Made by a program: the position numbers and the translations under genes. The notes below the pieces were generated by a model. That model ran no database searches. It was given only the letters and a program-made list of their open reading frames with translations, and had not been told where the DNA came from. A stretch of 64,000 bases of DNA from Giesbergeria sp. (GTDB lineage Bacteria; Pseudomonadota; Gammaproteobacteria; Burkholderiales; Burkholderiaceae_C), in the NCBI GenBank assembly GCA_023150295.1, contig JAKLLE010000005.1:18560-82559 (forward strand), written 5' to 3'. Shown in pieces: positions 9,111 through 15,795 of this stretch; position 1 is the first letter of the stretch; each line of letters opens with the position of its first letter.

Positions 9111-10013
9111 TCAAACCGGAAAGACGCCGGTGGACAGGTAGCGGTCGCCCCGGTCGCACACCACGAAGGCGATGCAGGCGTTGCGCTCGCGCGCCGCGAT
9201 CTGCTGCGCCACCCAGCAGGCACCGGCGGCCGAAATGCCCGCAAAGATGCCCTCCTCACGCGCCAGGCGGCGGCACATGTCTTCGGCGTCGCTCTGGCTG
9301 ACCAGCACCAGCTCGTCCACGGCCTTGGCGTCGTAGATGGCGGGCATGTATTCCTGCGGCCATTTGCGGATGCCGGGGATACGCGAGCCCTCTTGCGGCT
9401 GCGCGCCCACCACCAGCACCTGGGGATTCTTTTCCTTGAGGTAGCGCGAAACGCCGGTGATGGTGCCCGTGGTGCCCATGGCGCTGACGAAATGGGTGAT
9501 GCGCCCGCCCGTCTGTTCCCACAGCTCGGGGCCGGTGGTTTCGTAATGGATGCGCGGGTTGTCGGGGTTGGCAAACTGGTCCAGCACCTTGCCTTCGCCC
9601 CGCTTTTGCATGGCCAGGGCCAGGTCGCGGGCATGCTCCATGCCGCCGCTCTTGGGCGTAAGCACCAGCTCGGCGCCAAAGGCCTTCATGGTCTGGGCGC
9701 GCTCGATGGACAGGTCTTCGGGCATCACCAGCACCATGCGGTAACCCTTGATGGCCGCGGCCATGGCCAGCGCAATGCCGGTGTTGCCCGAGGTGGCTTC
9801 GATCAGCGTGTCGCCGGGCTGGATGTCGCCGCGCTCCTCGGCGCGCCGGATCATGGACAGTGCGGGCCGGTCCTTCACCGAACCGGCGGGGTTGTTGCCT
9901 TCGAGCTTGCCCAGGATGACGTTGCCGCGCTCGGCGTTCTCGCGTGCACCGATGCGCTGCAGCGCCACCAGCGGCGTGCGGCCGATCGCGTCTTCAATGG
10001 TTGGGTAATTCAT
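9111..10013 (-). CDS. cysM: Cysteine synthase B
   Basis: A 300-residue PLP enzyme making cysteine from O-acetylserine and sulfide or thiosulfate. The PLP lysine is K47 in NNPAGSVKDRP, followed by the phosphate-binding ATSGNTG loop and the glycine-rich SAMGTTGTITGV segment; the arginine-containing EGSRIPGIRKWP stretch is typical of CysM as opposed to CysK. The track ORF begins much further upstream across the tRNA; the true start is 10013, preceded by AGGGAGC. The gene is divergent from the adjacent tRNA-Leu. Confidence 0.95.
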   Translation of the reverse strand: MNYPTIEDAIGRTPLVALQRIGARENAERGNVILGKLEGNNPAGSVKDRPALSMIRRAEERGDIQPGDTLIEATSGNTGIALAMAAAIKGYRMVLVMPEDLSIERAQTMKAFGAELVLTPKSGGMEHARDLALAMQKRGEGKVLDQFANPDNPRIHYETTGPELWEQTGGRITHFVSAMGTTGTITGVSRYLKEKNPQVLVVGAQPQEGSRIPGIRKWPQEYMPAIYDAKAVDELVLVSQSDAEDMCRRLAREEGIFAGISAAGACWVAQQIAARERNACIAFVVCDRGDRYLSTGVFPV

Positions 10014-10053
10014 GCTCCCTACTGTGCCATAATTTAGGACTTCACTGATTCCC

Positions 10054-10138
10054 GCCCGGGTGGTGAAATTGGTAGACGCAGGGGACTCAAAATCCCCCGC
10101 CGCAAGGCGTGCCGGTTCGAGTCCGGCCCCGGGCACCA
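10054..10138 (+). tRNA. tRNA-Leu (anticodon CAA)
   Basis: An 85-nt gene including the encoded CCA. The acceptor stem GCCCGGG pairs with CCCGGGC before ACCA. The anticodon stem-loop GGGGA-CTCAAAA-TCCCC gives anticodon CAA, and GGTTCGAGTCC is the T arm. The long variable arm (CGCCGCAAGGCG) is of the leucine type. It sits 40 bp from the divergent cysM start and is followed by a terminator. The region beyond carries integrase remains, so this tRNA may have served as an attachment site. Confidence 0.97.
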
Positions 10139-10143
10139 CAGAC

Positions 10144-10184
10144 AAGGCCGGTAGCTTCCGCAAGCTTCCGGCCTTTTTCTTTTC
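10144..10184 (+). terminator. Rho-independent terminator of tRNA-Leu
   Basis: A 14-bp stem, AAGGCCGGTAGCTT pairing with AAGCTTCCGGCCTT (one mismatch) around a CCGC loop, followed by TTTCTTTT, starting 6 nt after the tRNA. Confidence 0.9.
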
Positions 10185-10250
10185 CCCTATGGGAAGTGGC
10201 TTCGACCAGTGCACAGACGTGCGCTGGAGTGTGCCGGAATCCAGGGGCAT

Positions 10251-10315
10251 GTGGGGGCACATTTGGGGGTGCATTTTCGGAATGTGGGGGTACATGGCCC
10301 CCATTCGGGGGTACA
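10251..10315. repeat. Four direct GGGGGYRCA repeats (arm-site-like)
   Basis: Four same-orientation copies of a short motif: GTGGGGGCACA (10251), TTGGGGGTGCA (10263), GTGGGGGTACA (10284) and TCGGGGGTACA (10305). They lie between the tRNA-Leu terminator and the toxin-antitoxin pair. Clustered short direct repeats next to a tRNA resemble the arm-type integrase sites of tRNA-targeting islands; the integrase fragment at 11669-11848 supports that reading. No protein-coding function is visible. Confidence 0.55.
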
Positions 10316-10396
10316 CAACGGGCCGTGACGCCTGGAGGGGCTTGATACTCAAACCTCAATCATGCCGCCCCAGCAGCAGAGATACCCGGAGCCACA

Positions 10397-10425
10397 TTGC
10401 AAAAAATACGCAATCTGCGTACACT
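10397..10425 (+). promoter_or_regulatory. Promoter and operator of the higBA-like operon
   Basis: A -35 TTGCAA (10397-10402) and -10 TACACT (10420-10425) are separated by exactly 17 bp. The spacer contains the perfect dyad TACGCA-ATC-TGCGTA (10407-10421), which overlaps the -10. This is the expected layout for autorepression by the XRE antitoxin. The start codon of the toxin is only 8 bp after the -10, so the transcript would be almost leaderless. Confidence 0.75.
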
Positions 10426-10432
10426 TTCGGCA

Positions 10433-10771
10433 ATGAAAGCTGTCTTTGTCGAGTTGCCCGCCTTCTCTCGTCATCGAGCCACCTGCTTGAACGATGAAGG
10501 TTTCCGTGGCCTTCAGGACACGCTCTTGAAGAACCCCGAGGCAGGTGATGTGATCGAAGGAACAGGCGGCCTGCGGAAGCTTCGGCATGGTGATCCGCGC
10601 CGTGGGAAAGGCAAGCGTGGCGGCCTTCGGGTGATCTATTACTGGTGGGATGGCGGCCCGCAATTCTGGCTGTTCACCCTGTACGACAAGGACGAAATGT
10701 CCGATTTGACGCCGGATGAAAAGAAGGCACTGAAGAACCTATTGAAAGCAGAACTGGAGGCACGCCGATGA
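10433..10771 (+). CDS. higB: RelE/HigB-family toxin of a type II toxin-antitoxin pair
   Basis: A 112-residue protein of the HigB/RelE superfamily, whose members act as ribosome-dependent mRNA endonucleases. The GTGGLRKLRHGDPRRGKGKRGG stretch followed by RVIYYW is characteristic of the group. The start was set at the ATG 10433 because the upstream alternative (TTG at 10397) is the -35 element. There is no good Shine-Dalgarno, which fits a near-leaderless message. Its stop overlaps the antitoxin start by ATGA. Toxin-first order is the HigBA arrangement. It belongs to the presumed island remnant beside tRNA-Leu. Confidence 0.85.
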   Translation: MKAVFVELPAFSRHRATCLNDEGFRGLQDTLLKNPEAGDVIEGTGGLRKLRHGDPRRGKGKRGGLRVIYYWWDGGPQFWLFTLYDKDEMSDLTPDEKKALKNLLKAELEARR

Positions 10772-11082
10772 GCAAGCGCAATCTGTTCGCAGAACTATCC
10801 GAAGGCTTTGAGGCCCTGGCCGATGAGCGCAAAGGCAAGAAGACTCTGCGCACGCATGAGGTGGAATCCAGGATTGCACCCGAGGTGACTGCAGCTGAGC
10901 TGCTCGCCCTGCGCGAGCGCCTGCATCTGTCGCGCCCAGTGTTTGCGGGGTATCTTCGCACCAATCCACGCACGCTGGAAAACTGGGAGCAAGGCCGTGC
11001 CAAGCCCAATGCCCAGGCGGCAGTGCTTATTCGCTTGGTCGAAAAGTTTCCAGATACGGTGCAGCGGCTGGCAACAGTCTGA
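10768..11082 (+). CDS. higA: XRE-family antitoxin (HigA-like)
   Basis: A 104-residue DNA-binding antitoxin partner of the preceding toxin. The C-terminal half is a Cro/CI helix-turn-helix (LRERLHLSRPVFAGYL..NPRTLENWEQGRAKPN, about 50-85). The ATG overlaps the toxin stop codon (ATGA), implying translational coupling. It probably represses the operon through the TACGCA-N3-TGCGTA dyad upstream of the toxin gene. Confidence 0.87.
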   Translation: MSKRNLFAELSEGFEALADERKGKKTLRTHEVESRIAPEVTAAELLALRERLHLSRPVFAGYLRTNPRTLENWEQGRAKPNAQAAVLIRLVEKFPDTVQRLATV

Positions 11083-11114
11083 AGTTTTCGCTGTCGAGCG
11101 GGATCAATGAGCTG

Positions 11115-11306
11115 ACCCTCCTCCACGTCGGTTCGAACAACCCACATGAAAGACGCGTCGGTCAGGTTTGGCGCCAGCACTTTGCCCGGCTCTGCTTCCT
11201 GCAGCGGGCAACGATCAAAACCCGATCAAGAGATCGCTACGGGCGCACCGTTGCGGATGCCCAGCCACCATAGCAGGATCAGGCCGCAGATGCGTGCGAG
11301 CAATAT
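11115..11306 (+). pseudogene. Decayed thermonuclease-like (SNase) gene fragment
   Basis: In one frame the DNA reads GQVWRQHFARLCFLQRATI and then RDRYGRTVADAQ, which aligns well with [12 protein letters not shown]...DRDHYGRTVARVQ in the intact SNase-family gene at 52776. An in-frame TAG interrupts at 11271-11273; after it QDQAADA matches GQDAAS-type sequence of the family, then the similarity dissolves. There is no start, the N-terminal third is not recognisable, and the fragment cannot encode a functional nuclease. I found this by eye; a translated search would confirm it. Confidence 0.62.
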
Positions 11307-11367
11307 GCAAGTTCTTGCAAGATGTCACAGCGCATGTAGGGTGCATCAACCCACCGAAGGAACCCCC

Positions 11368-11535
11368 ATGGCCTACCAACTTGCCGCAGGCCTGATGCAG
11401 TTGGGCGCCGCCCTGTTCCTGATGCCTTGGGCACTGGTGCTGCTGGGCACGGGCGCCCTGTTGCCACTGGCTCCATGGGGTGCAGGCATTGCCGTGCTGG
11501 GCTTCATCATCGGCCTGGCCAGCAGGGGCGCATAG
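11368..11535 (+). CDS. Small hydrophobic membrane protein of unknown function
   Basis: A 55-residue protein, almost entirely hydrophobic with two potential membrane segments (about 5-27 and 31-52) and a Gly/Ala/Leu-rich composition. The ATG at 11368 is preceded by GAAGGA at 7 bp, which is why it was preferred over the longer track ORF starting at 11146. I do not recognise the family; similar small membrane proteins are frequent next to mobile DNA. It sits between the nuclease fragment and the integrase fragment. Confidence 0.6.
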   Translation: MAYQLAAGLMQLGAALFLMPWALVLLGTGALLPLAPWGAGIAVLGFIIGLASRGA

Positions 11536-11560
11536 GCTGCTGGCGCAGTTGCGCACGGGG

Positions 11561-11848
11561 CTACCGCTCGCCCAGCAGTAGCGCCACCACCAGACGCAGC
11601 CACCACAGCGCCACACCCACCAACCCCAGCGGGAACAGCCCCACAAAGAAGCGCGGGGCCAGCGGCCCAAGGGTCGGGAAAATGTCGGCATCCAGTGAGG
11701 CCAGGATGCGCCGGGCCGTTTCTGCATCCCATCGGGCGGCCTGGTACTGGTGCCAGTCACGCGCCACGGCTTCAAAGGTGTTCACCGCTTCATGGGCCGC
11801 CTGTGCCTTGCTGGCCTTGCGCTGCTATCCCGGGTCGCCGTCATCCTG
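11561..11848 (-). pseudogene. P4-type tyrosine integrase remnant
   Basis: Read on the minus strand, 11848-11669 gives QDDGDPG, a stop, then QRKASKAQAAHEAV, NTFEAVARDWHQYQAARW and ARRILASLDADIFPTLG. This is the region around the core-binding domain of P4-family integrases (NTFEAVAREWH, LEADIFPALG). An in-frame stop lies near 11825. Homology ends at the PTLG, where the frame runs into an unrelated hydrophobic tail down to 11561 (the 74-aa track ORF). No catalytic domain (R-H-R-Y) is present. It is direct evidence that an integrative element once sat by tRNA-Leu. Confidence 0.75.
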
Positions 11849-11942
11849 CGGCCTTTTTCTTGTGCGATGGCACCAGATGCTGTCATGGGCACTACACTTG
11901 CCCTTGTTACAACCGGGTCACAACAATGCCAGGGAGGCCTGT

Positions 11943-12560
11943 GTGACCGATTTTGACCTCGCGTGGTTTCAGCGCATCAATGCCTCGGCCGATTCGGCGC
12001 AATGGATCGTCCACAGTGCGCTGTTCATCTCGAAAGGGCTTCCCCTGGTCGTGGCAGCAGCCCTGGCCGTGGGCTTTTGCCGGCGATCCACACGATCCAC
12101 CGCCGCCTCGGTGCTGGTTGCGATGGCGGTCACATGGTGCATCGTGCACTTGTTCCATGCCTTGGTGCCCCTGCCCCGTCCTGCCGCGCTGAACCTGGGC
12201 ACGCAGTGGATCGACCAGGGCAACCGCCCAGGCTTTCCCAGCATGCATGTGTCTGTGGCGTTTGCCATGGCTTCGGCGCTGTGGTTTCGGCACAGCCGCT
12301 GGGCGGTGGTGGCCTTGCTCCTGGGGGTGGCGATGGCCTGGTCCAGGGTCTGCATTGGCGTGCATTTCCCCAGGGATGTGCTGGCAGCGGCCCTGGTGGG
12401 CGCGCTGGCTGCGGGGTTCTCGGTACCGTTGCTGCAGCAGCTCAAGGCGCTGGCCGTGGGAGCCACAGCGCTGGCCCGCAGAGCCCGGGCAGTCCAAGGC
12501 GATTGCGGAACCACCCTGGTACCCGGCGCAGCGGTGACAGATGCGGTCGCCCGCCCTTGA
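11943..12560 (+). CDS. PAP2-family phosphatase (undecaprenyl-diphosphatase-like)
   Basis: A 205-residue integral membrane phosphatase. The three-part PAP2 signature is present: LPRP (about 81), GFPSMH (about 100) and SRVCIGVHFPRD (about 137-148, SRx5HxxxD). Several hydrophobic segments surround them. Related proteins dephosphorylate undecaprenyl pyrophosphate or other lipid phosphates at the periplasmic face. The track ORF is over-extended; the GTG at 11943 has AGGGAGG 5 bp upstream and gives a normal family length. The gene lies just outside the presumed island scar. Confidence 0.85.
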   Translation: MTDFDLAWFQRINASADSAQWIVHSALFISKGLPLVVAAALAVGFCRRSTRSTAASVLVAMAVTWCIVHLFHALVPLPRPAALNLGTQWIDQGNRPGFPSMHVSVAFAMASALWFRHSRWAVVALLLGVAMAWSRVCIGVHFPRDVLAAALVGALAAGFSVPLLQQLKALAVGATALARRARAVQGDCGTTLVPGAAVTDAVARP

Positions 12561-12595
12561 GGCGGGGTTTGCATCCTGCGCACGGGTAGAGCCAC

Positions 12596-12628
12596 GCCCA
12601 CGTGCGCCCAACGGTTGGGCCCGTGGGC
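12596..12628. terminator. Long hairpin between convergent genes
   Basis: Nested inverted repeats GCCCACG..GCCCAAC-G-GTTGGGC-C-CGTGGGC form a strong stem between the convergent PAP2 and Cache genes. There is no T-tract on either strand, so it is only a terminator-like structure. Confidence 0.5.
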
Positions 12629-12641
12629 ATGGGTTGGCCGC

Positions 12642-13091
12642 TTACTGGTAGTAGCCCACCGCGCAGACCTGGTCGCCAATCTTGGTGACCAGGCTGACCT
12701 TCTTGGCCGGTTCGCTGGAGCCGGGCTTGGGCCACAGGTAGCCGACCTCGGCCACGGCACCCTCCTTGGCTTGCGCGTAGAGCTTGGAGCCGATCGGGTC
12801 GCCGTCCTTGGTCTTGAGGTCTTTCATGCTCTGGCCGGTGAGCGTGGGGTGCGCGGTGAACTTGCCATCTGCCCCGCCGCAGAAGGGGTACAAGTCACGG
12901 TCCTTGAAGCCGTTTTCGCCCTTGGCGATTTGCGACAGGGCGGCTGCCTTGTCGGCCTTCATGGCGGCGATGGTTTTGTCCAGCATGGCGCGTGCCTCGG
13001 CGGCCGAGCCAGATTCTGCTGCGGCCAGGCTGAGTGTGCTCAAACCCGACAAAGACGCTGCCACGCAGGCCAGAGCGATCCATTTTTTCAT
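12642..13091 (-). CDS. Secreted single-Cache-domain protein
   Basis: A 149-residue protein with a clear signal peptide (MKKWIALACVAASLSGLSTLSLAAA). The rest resembles stand-alone Cache (sCache_2) domains, as in ENGFKDRDLYPFCGGADGKF and DGDPIGSKLY, which bind small ligands in the periplasm. A Cache domain is usually part of a chemoreceptor or kinase; here it is alone, as in many Burkholderiales. The start has AGGGAAA upstream. Its function is unknown. It is convergent with the PAP2 gene. Confidence 0.8.
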   Translation of the reverse strand: MKKWIALACVAASLSGLSTLSLAAAESGSAAEARAMLDKTIAAMKADKAAALSQIAKGENGFKDRDLYPFCGGADGKFTAHPTLTGQSMKDLKTKDGDPIGSKLYAQAKEGAVAEVGYLWPKPGSSEPAKKVSLVTKIGDQVCAVGYYQ

Positions 13092-13516
13092 GGTGATTTC
13101 CCTTTTTGAGATTGGATATGGAAGGATTGATTCGATTGCAGGAATGAATCGACCCAGAGCCTAAGCGCCCCGGCGGGCGTTGGCGATCCCCAAAGGGTTA
13201 ATGAACTGCAACAGAGCTCTGCAAATGAGAACATCGCAGCATTTGGCGACAAATGAGTGATTTTTCAGCAAGTTTCCGGTCAGTTTCGTAAGCAATTGCG
13301 CGATTCCGTCCGCTGCCCAGCACGCATTGGCGCGGGACAAGGGGGCGCTACGGCCTGCAGGCACCGCCCGGGCGGTTGTCCCCGTTGGCCTTGGACAAAC
13401 CTGTGGACAACCCGTGGCCTGCATGGGCACGGCGTGCGCAAGTGCCTGGCACGCAAAGGTTTGTGTTGCGCTGCCGCAATTTCAGGCACCGGCCCCATGG
13501 CAGCGCCATAGTCACC
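13092..13516. other. 425-bp intergenic region, nothing coding seen
   Basis: No ORF here looks coding in any frame. The stretch holds the upstream region of the Cache gene, a lower-GC segment (about 13200-13290) that may carry its promoter, and two similar motifs, CTTGGACAA and CTGTGGACAA, near 13390-13410. The second resembles a DnaA box but stands alone. Confidence 0.5.
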
Positions 13517-14395
13517 CTATTGGGCCGCCAGCACCCAGAAATCGCGCTCATACCCCTTCAGCGATTGCACCGCCTGCAGGCGCTGCGCGGGCGCCATGGC
13601 GTTGTGCATGCGGGCGAAGGCTTCGCAGCCCTCCTCCACCAGGCGCTGCGCGTAGCGCTGGTAGGTGGGGTCGGGTGATGCGTTGTAGCGGGTGCGATAG
13701 CCGCGCAGCAGGCCCAGGGTGCGCTGGTGGTCGCTGCCGTTTTGCGCAATACCCTGGAGCACTTCGACCAGGTCCTTCTGGCGGCGCAGGCGCTCCGCAT
13801 AACTGCGCTGGGGGTCGAAGGACGAGCGGGCAACATAGCTGCGCAGCGCCTCGCGGGCTGGTTCGTCCAGGGTGCCATAGAAGGTTTCGGCGCGCGACAG
13901 GAGTTGCTTGTAGCGCTGCTCGCGCATTTGTTCGGGGGATGCGTCCAGCCATTGCTTCTTCCAGTCGACATTGCTTTGGGCCTGTTGCATTTCCAGCGTG
14001 CGGATCTGGGCCGGGCTGAGCTGCGGCGCCAGCCACAGGAGCTGCTGCTCGGCCTGCGCCCACACCGCATCCAACTGGATGCGCGCATCGTCATAGATAC
14101 GGCAGGCCTGCTCGGGGGTGACCGTGCCCGGCAGGTGCTGCTGCACCTGCTGCAGCAACCGGGCGTGCTGGGGCAGCATGGTGCTGCGGTGCCACTGGTG
14201 CAGCAGGCCCAGTTCGCTGCGCACCCGGTCGGTCTGCGCGTCCGACAGGTCGAGGTAGCGGTTCAACTGCCAGTACGCCAGCTGCGGAACCTGGTTGTAG
14301 GCCAGCTTGACGGCGCTGCAGCCTTGCAGCAGCAGCCCTCCCAGCACCAGGATGGCAAGGCACAGCGTTCGATGCAGACCGACCGGCAAGGACAC
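13517..14395 (-). CDS. DUF6279-type lipoprotein
   Basis: A 292-residue predicted lipoprotein: short basic N-terminus, hydrophobic core and lipobox LLLQGC ending at about residue 26, followed by SAVKLAYNQVPQL, a hallmark of the DUF6279 lipoprotein family. The mature part is almost all helical and rich in Gln, Arg and Leu. The GTG at 14395 was chosen because it gives a compact signal peptide; the track ORF extends 138 residues further upstream through the preceding gene. It begins 20 bp after the small gene at 14416 and is probably cotranscribed. Function unknown. Confidence 0.8.
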   Translation of the reverse strand: MSLPVGLHRTLCLAILVLGGLLLQGCSAVKLAYNQVPQLAYWQLNRYLDLSDAQTDRVRSELGLLHQWHRSTMLPQHARLLQQVQQHLPGTVTPEQACRIYDDARIQLDAVWAQAEQQLLWLAPQLSPAQIRTLEMQQAQSNVDWKKQWLDASPEQMREQRYKQLLSRAETFYGTLDEPAREALRSYVARSSFDPQRSYAERLRRQKDLVEVLQGIAQNGSDHQRTLGLLRGYRTRYNASPDPTYQRYAQRLVEEGCEAFARMHNAMAPAQRLQAVQSLKGYERDFWVLAAQ

Positions 14396-14415
14396 GGAAG
14401 GAACCCGGCGCAGAC

Positions 14416-14631
14416 TCAGTTGTCCTGGCGCCGGATCAGCGCGCGGCCGGTGTCGGTGATGATCAGTTGGCCCGACGCGTTCTTGGCGATGCAGCCGCGC
14501 TCGAACAGGCGCCCGGACAGGTGCTCCTTGATCGCCTGCGGCGTGCTGACCAGCTTGCCCATCTCCAGTTGTTTGAGCGTGTCCAGCTCGTCCACGGTGG
14601 GGTCGAAATGCGGTGCATGGTAGGTCGTCAT
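14416..14631 (-). CDS. Small hypothetical protein, winged-helix-like
   Basis: A 71-residue soluble protein (MTTYHAPHFDPTVDELDTLKQ...). The pattern of a helix, the VSTPQAIKEHLSGRLFERGCI segment and a ITDTGRALI end resembles a compact winged helix, but I do not recognise a named family. It has a GAAAGG site before the ATG. It precedes the lipoprotein gene on the same strand. Confidence 0.72.
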   Translation of the reverse strand: MTTYHAPHFDPTVDELDTLKQLEMGKLVSTPQAIKEHLSGRLFERGCIAKNASGQLIITDTGRALIRRQDN

Positions 14632-14690
14632 GGCAAGCCTTTCGCTGATGTGTCAGGACGGCTTCATTGTTGCGCAGGCCATGGGTGGCG

Positions 14691-15644
14691 TCAAAAACCC
14701 TGCGCCGCGGATGGGTCGGTAGCGCCCACCACCGTCTGCAACCATGCGCTAAAGGCCACCAATGCCGGGGACGGGGCTTGCTGCGCTGGCTGGACGAGGT
14801 AGTACGCACGCTCGCCGCGCAACGCGCGCGGGCAGGCCACCACCAGTTGGCCGCTGGCCAGCTCGGCCTCGATGAGCAGCGGCGGAATCAGCGCCACGCC
14901 CATGCCCAGCGTGGCCGCCTGGGCCAGCATGGAGAACAGCTCGTAGCGCGGCCCGTCCAGCGCACGCGGGGCGTCCACGCCCATGGCGTCAAACCACTGG
15001 CGCCAGGCCAGCGGGCGCGTGCTTTGCTGCAGCAGCGGCAGTGCCGCCAGGGCCGCGGGCTCCACCGGCTGGTGCGCACGCCCCCGGCCCCTGGGGGCGG
15101 CCGATTCGAGCAACTGCGGGCTGCACACGGGCAACACGTCTTCGTGCAGCAGCAGTTGCGCCTGCGTGCCGGGCCACTGCGCGACCTGCTCGGGCGTACC
15201 GGCGTACAGCGCGGCGTCGTAGGTGGTGTCGGCAAACAAAAAAGGGCGGGTCTGCGTGTCGATGTGCACCACGATGTCGGGGTGCTGCTGCGCCAGCAGG
15301 GGCAGGCGCGGAATGAGCCAGCGCGTGGCAAAGGTGGGCACCGCCGCCAGTGCCAGTGCGCCACCCACGCCCTGGCGGGCCATCACGTCGAGCGTGCCCT
15401 GCTCCAGCACCTGCAGCCAGCGCGCCACCTGGCGGCCGTAGCGCTGGCCCGCCGGGGTAAGTACCACCCCATGGCGCGTGCGCCGGAACAGCGCCACACC
15501 CAGTTGCTCTTCCAGGGCCTGGATCTGGCGCGAGACCGCGCTCTGCGTGAGCGCCAGCTCCTGCGCGGCGCGGGTGTAGCTCTCGTGCCGCGCAGCCGCC
15601 TCAAAGCAGGCCAGGGCCTGGGTGGAAGGGAGGTGTCGGCGCAT
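14691..15644 (-). CDS. LysR-family regulator, probably of gcdH
   Basis: A 317-residue LysR-type regulator. The N-terminal winged helix is clear (ALACFEAAARHESYTRAAQELALTQSAVSRQI, residues about 9-40), followed by the substrate-binding domain. It is most like the GcvA-type subgroup. The gene is divergent from gcdH with 151 bp between starts, and that gap has two inverted copies of a CATATCTG-type motif, so it likely controls glutaryl-CoA metabolism. The start is ambiguous: ATGs at 15656, 15653 and 15644 are in frame and none has a good ribosome site; 15644 fits the family best. Confidence 0.88.
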   Translation of the reverse strand: MRRHLPSTQALACFEAAARHESYTRAAQELALTQSAVSRQIQALEEQLGVALFRRTRHGVVLTPAGQRYGRQVARWLQVLEQGTLDVMARQGVGGALALAAVPTFATRWLIPRLPLLAQQHPDIVVHIDTQTRPFLFADTTYDAALYAGTPEQVAQWPGTQAQLLLHEDVLPVCSPQLLESAAPRGRGRAHQPVEPAALAALPLLQQSTRPLAWRQWFDAMGVDAPRALDGPRYELFSMLAQAATLGMGVALIPPLLIEAELASGQLVVACPRALRGERAYYLVQPAQQAPSPALVAFSAWLQTVVGATDPSAAQGF

Positions 15645-15669
15645 GGCGCGCATCATACATTCGCAAACC

Positions 15670-15746
15670 GCATATCTGGATGCGAACAACTCGCTTGCTT
15701 GCTTTGATTCACCCCCATAACATGCCCTCAACGCATGCAGATATGG
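15670..15746. promoter_or_regulatory. Paired LysR operator candidates, gcdH intergenic region
   Basis: GCATATCTGGATGC (15670-15683) and GCATGCAGATATGG (15733-15746) are inverted copies of one another (12 of 14 match after reverse complement). Each contains a T-N11-A dyad as expected for LysR sites. They lie between the divergent LysR gene and gcdH. Confidence 0.6.
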
Positions 15747-15795
15747 CATGTGAAATCCATCCCTCCCCTGCAACCCACACCTTTTCGGAGACACC

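Noticed and set aside
10185-10250. Possible coding continuation of cysM across the tRNA (track ORF to 10352)
   Set aside because: The cysM start at 10013 has a good ribosome site and family fit; the extension reads through the tRNA gene.
11838-11860. Possible right attachment repeat (CGGCCTTTTTCTT shared with the tRNA terminator at 10169)
   Set aside because: The shared 13 bp is terminator-like and does not include the tRNA 3' end, so a true att duplication is not supported.
13402-13410. TGTGGACAA, DnaA-box-like
   Set aside because: Single degenerate 9-mer without AT-rich unwinding region or cluster; not an origin.
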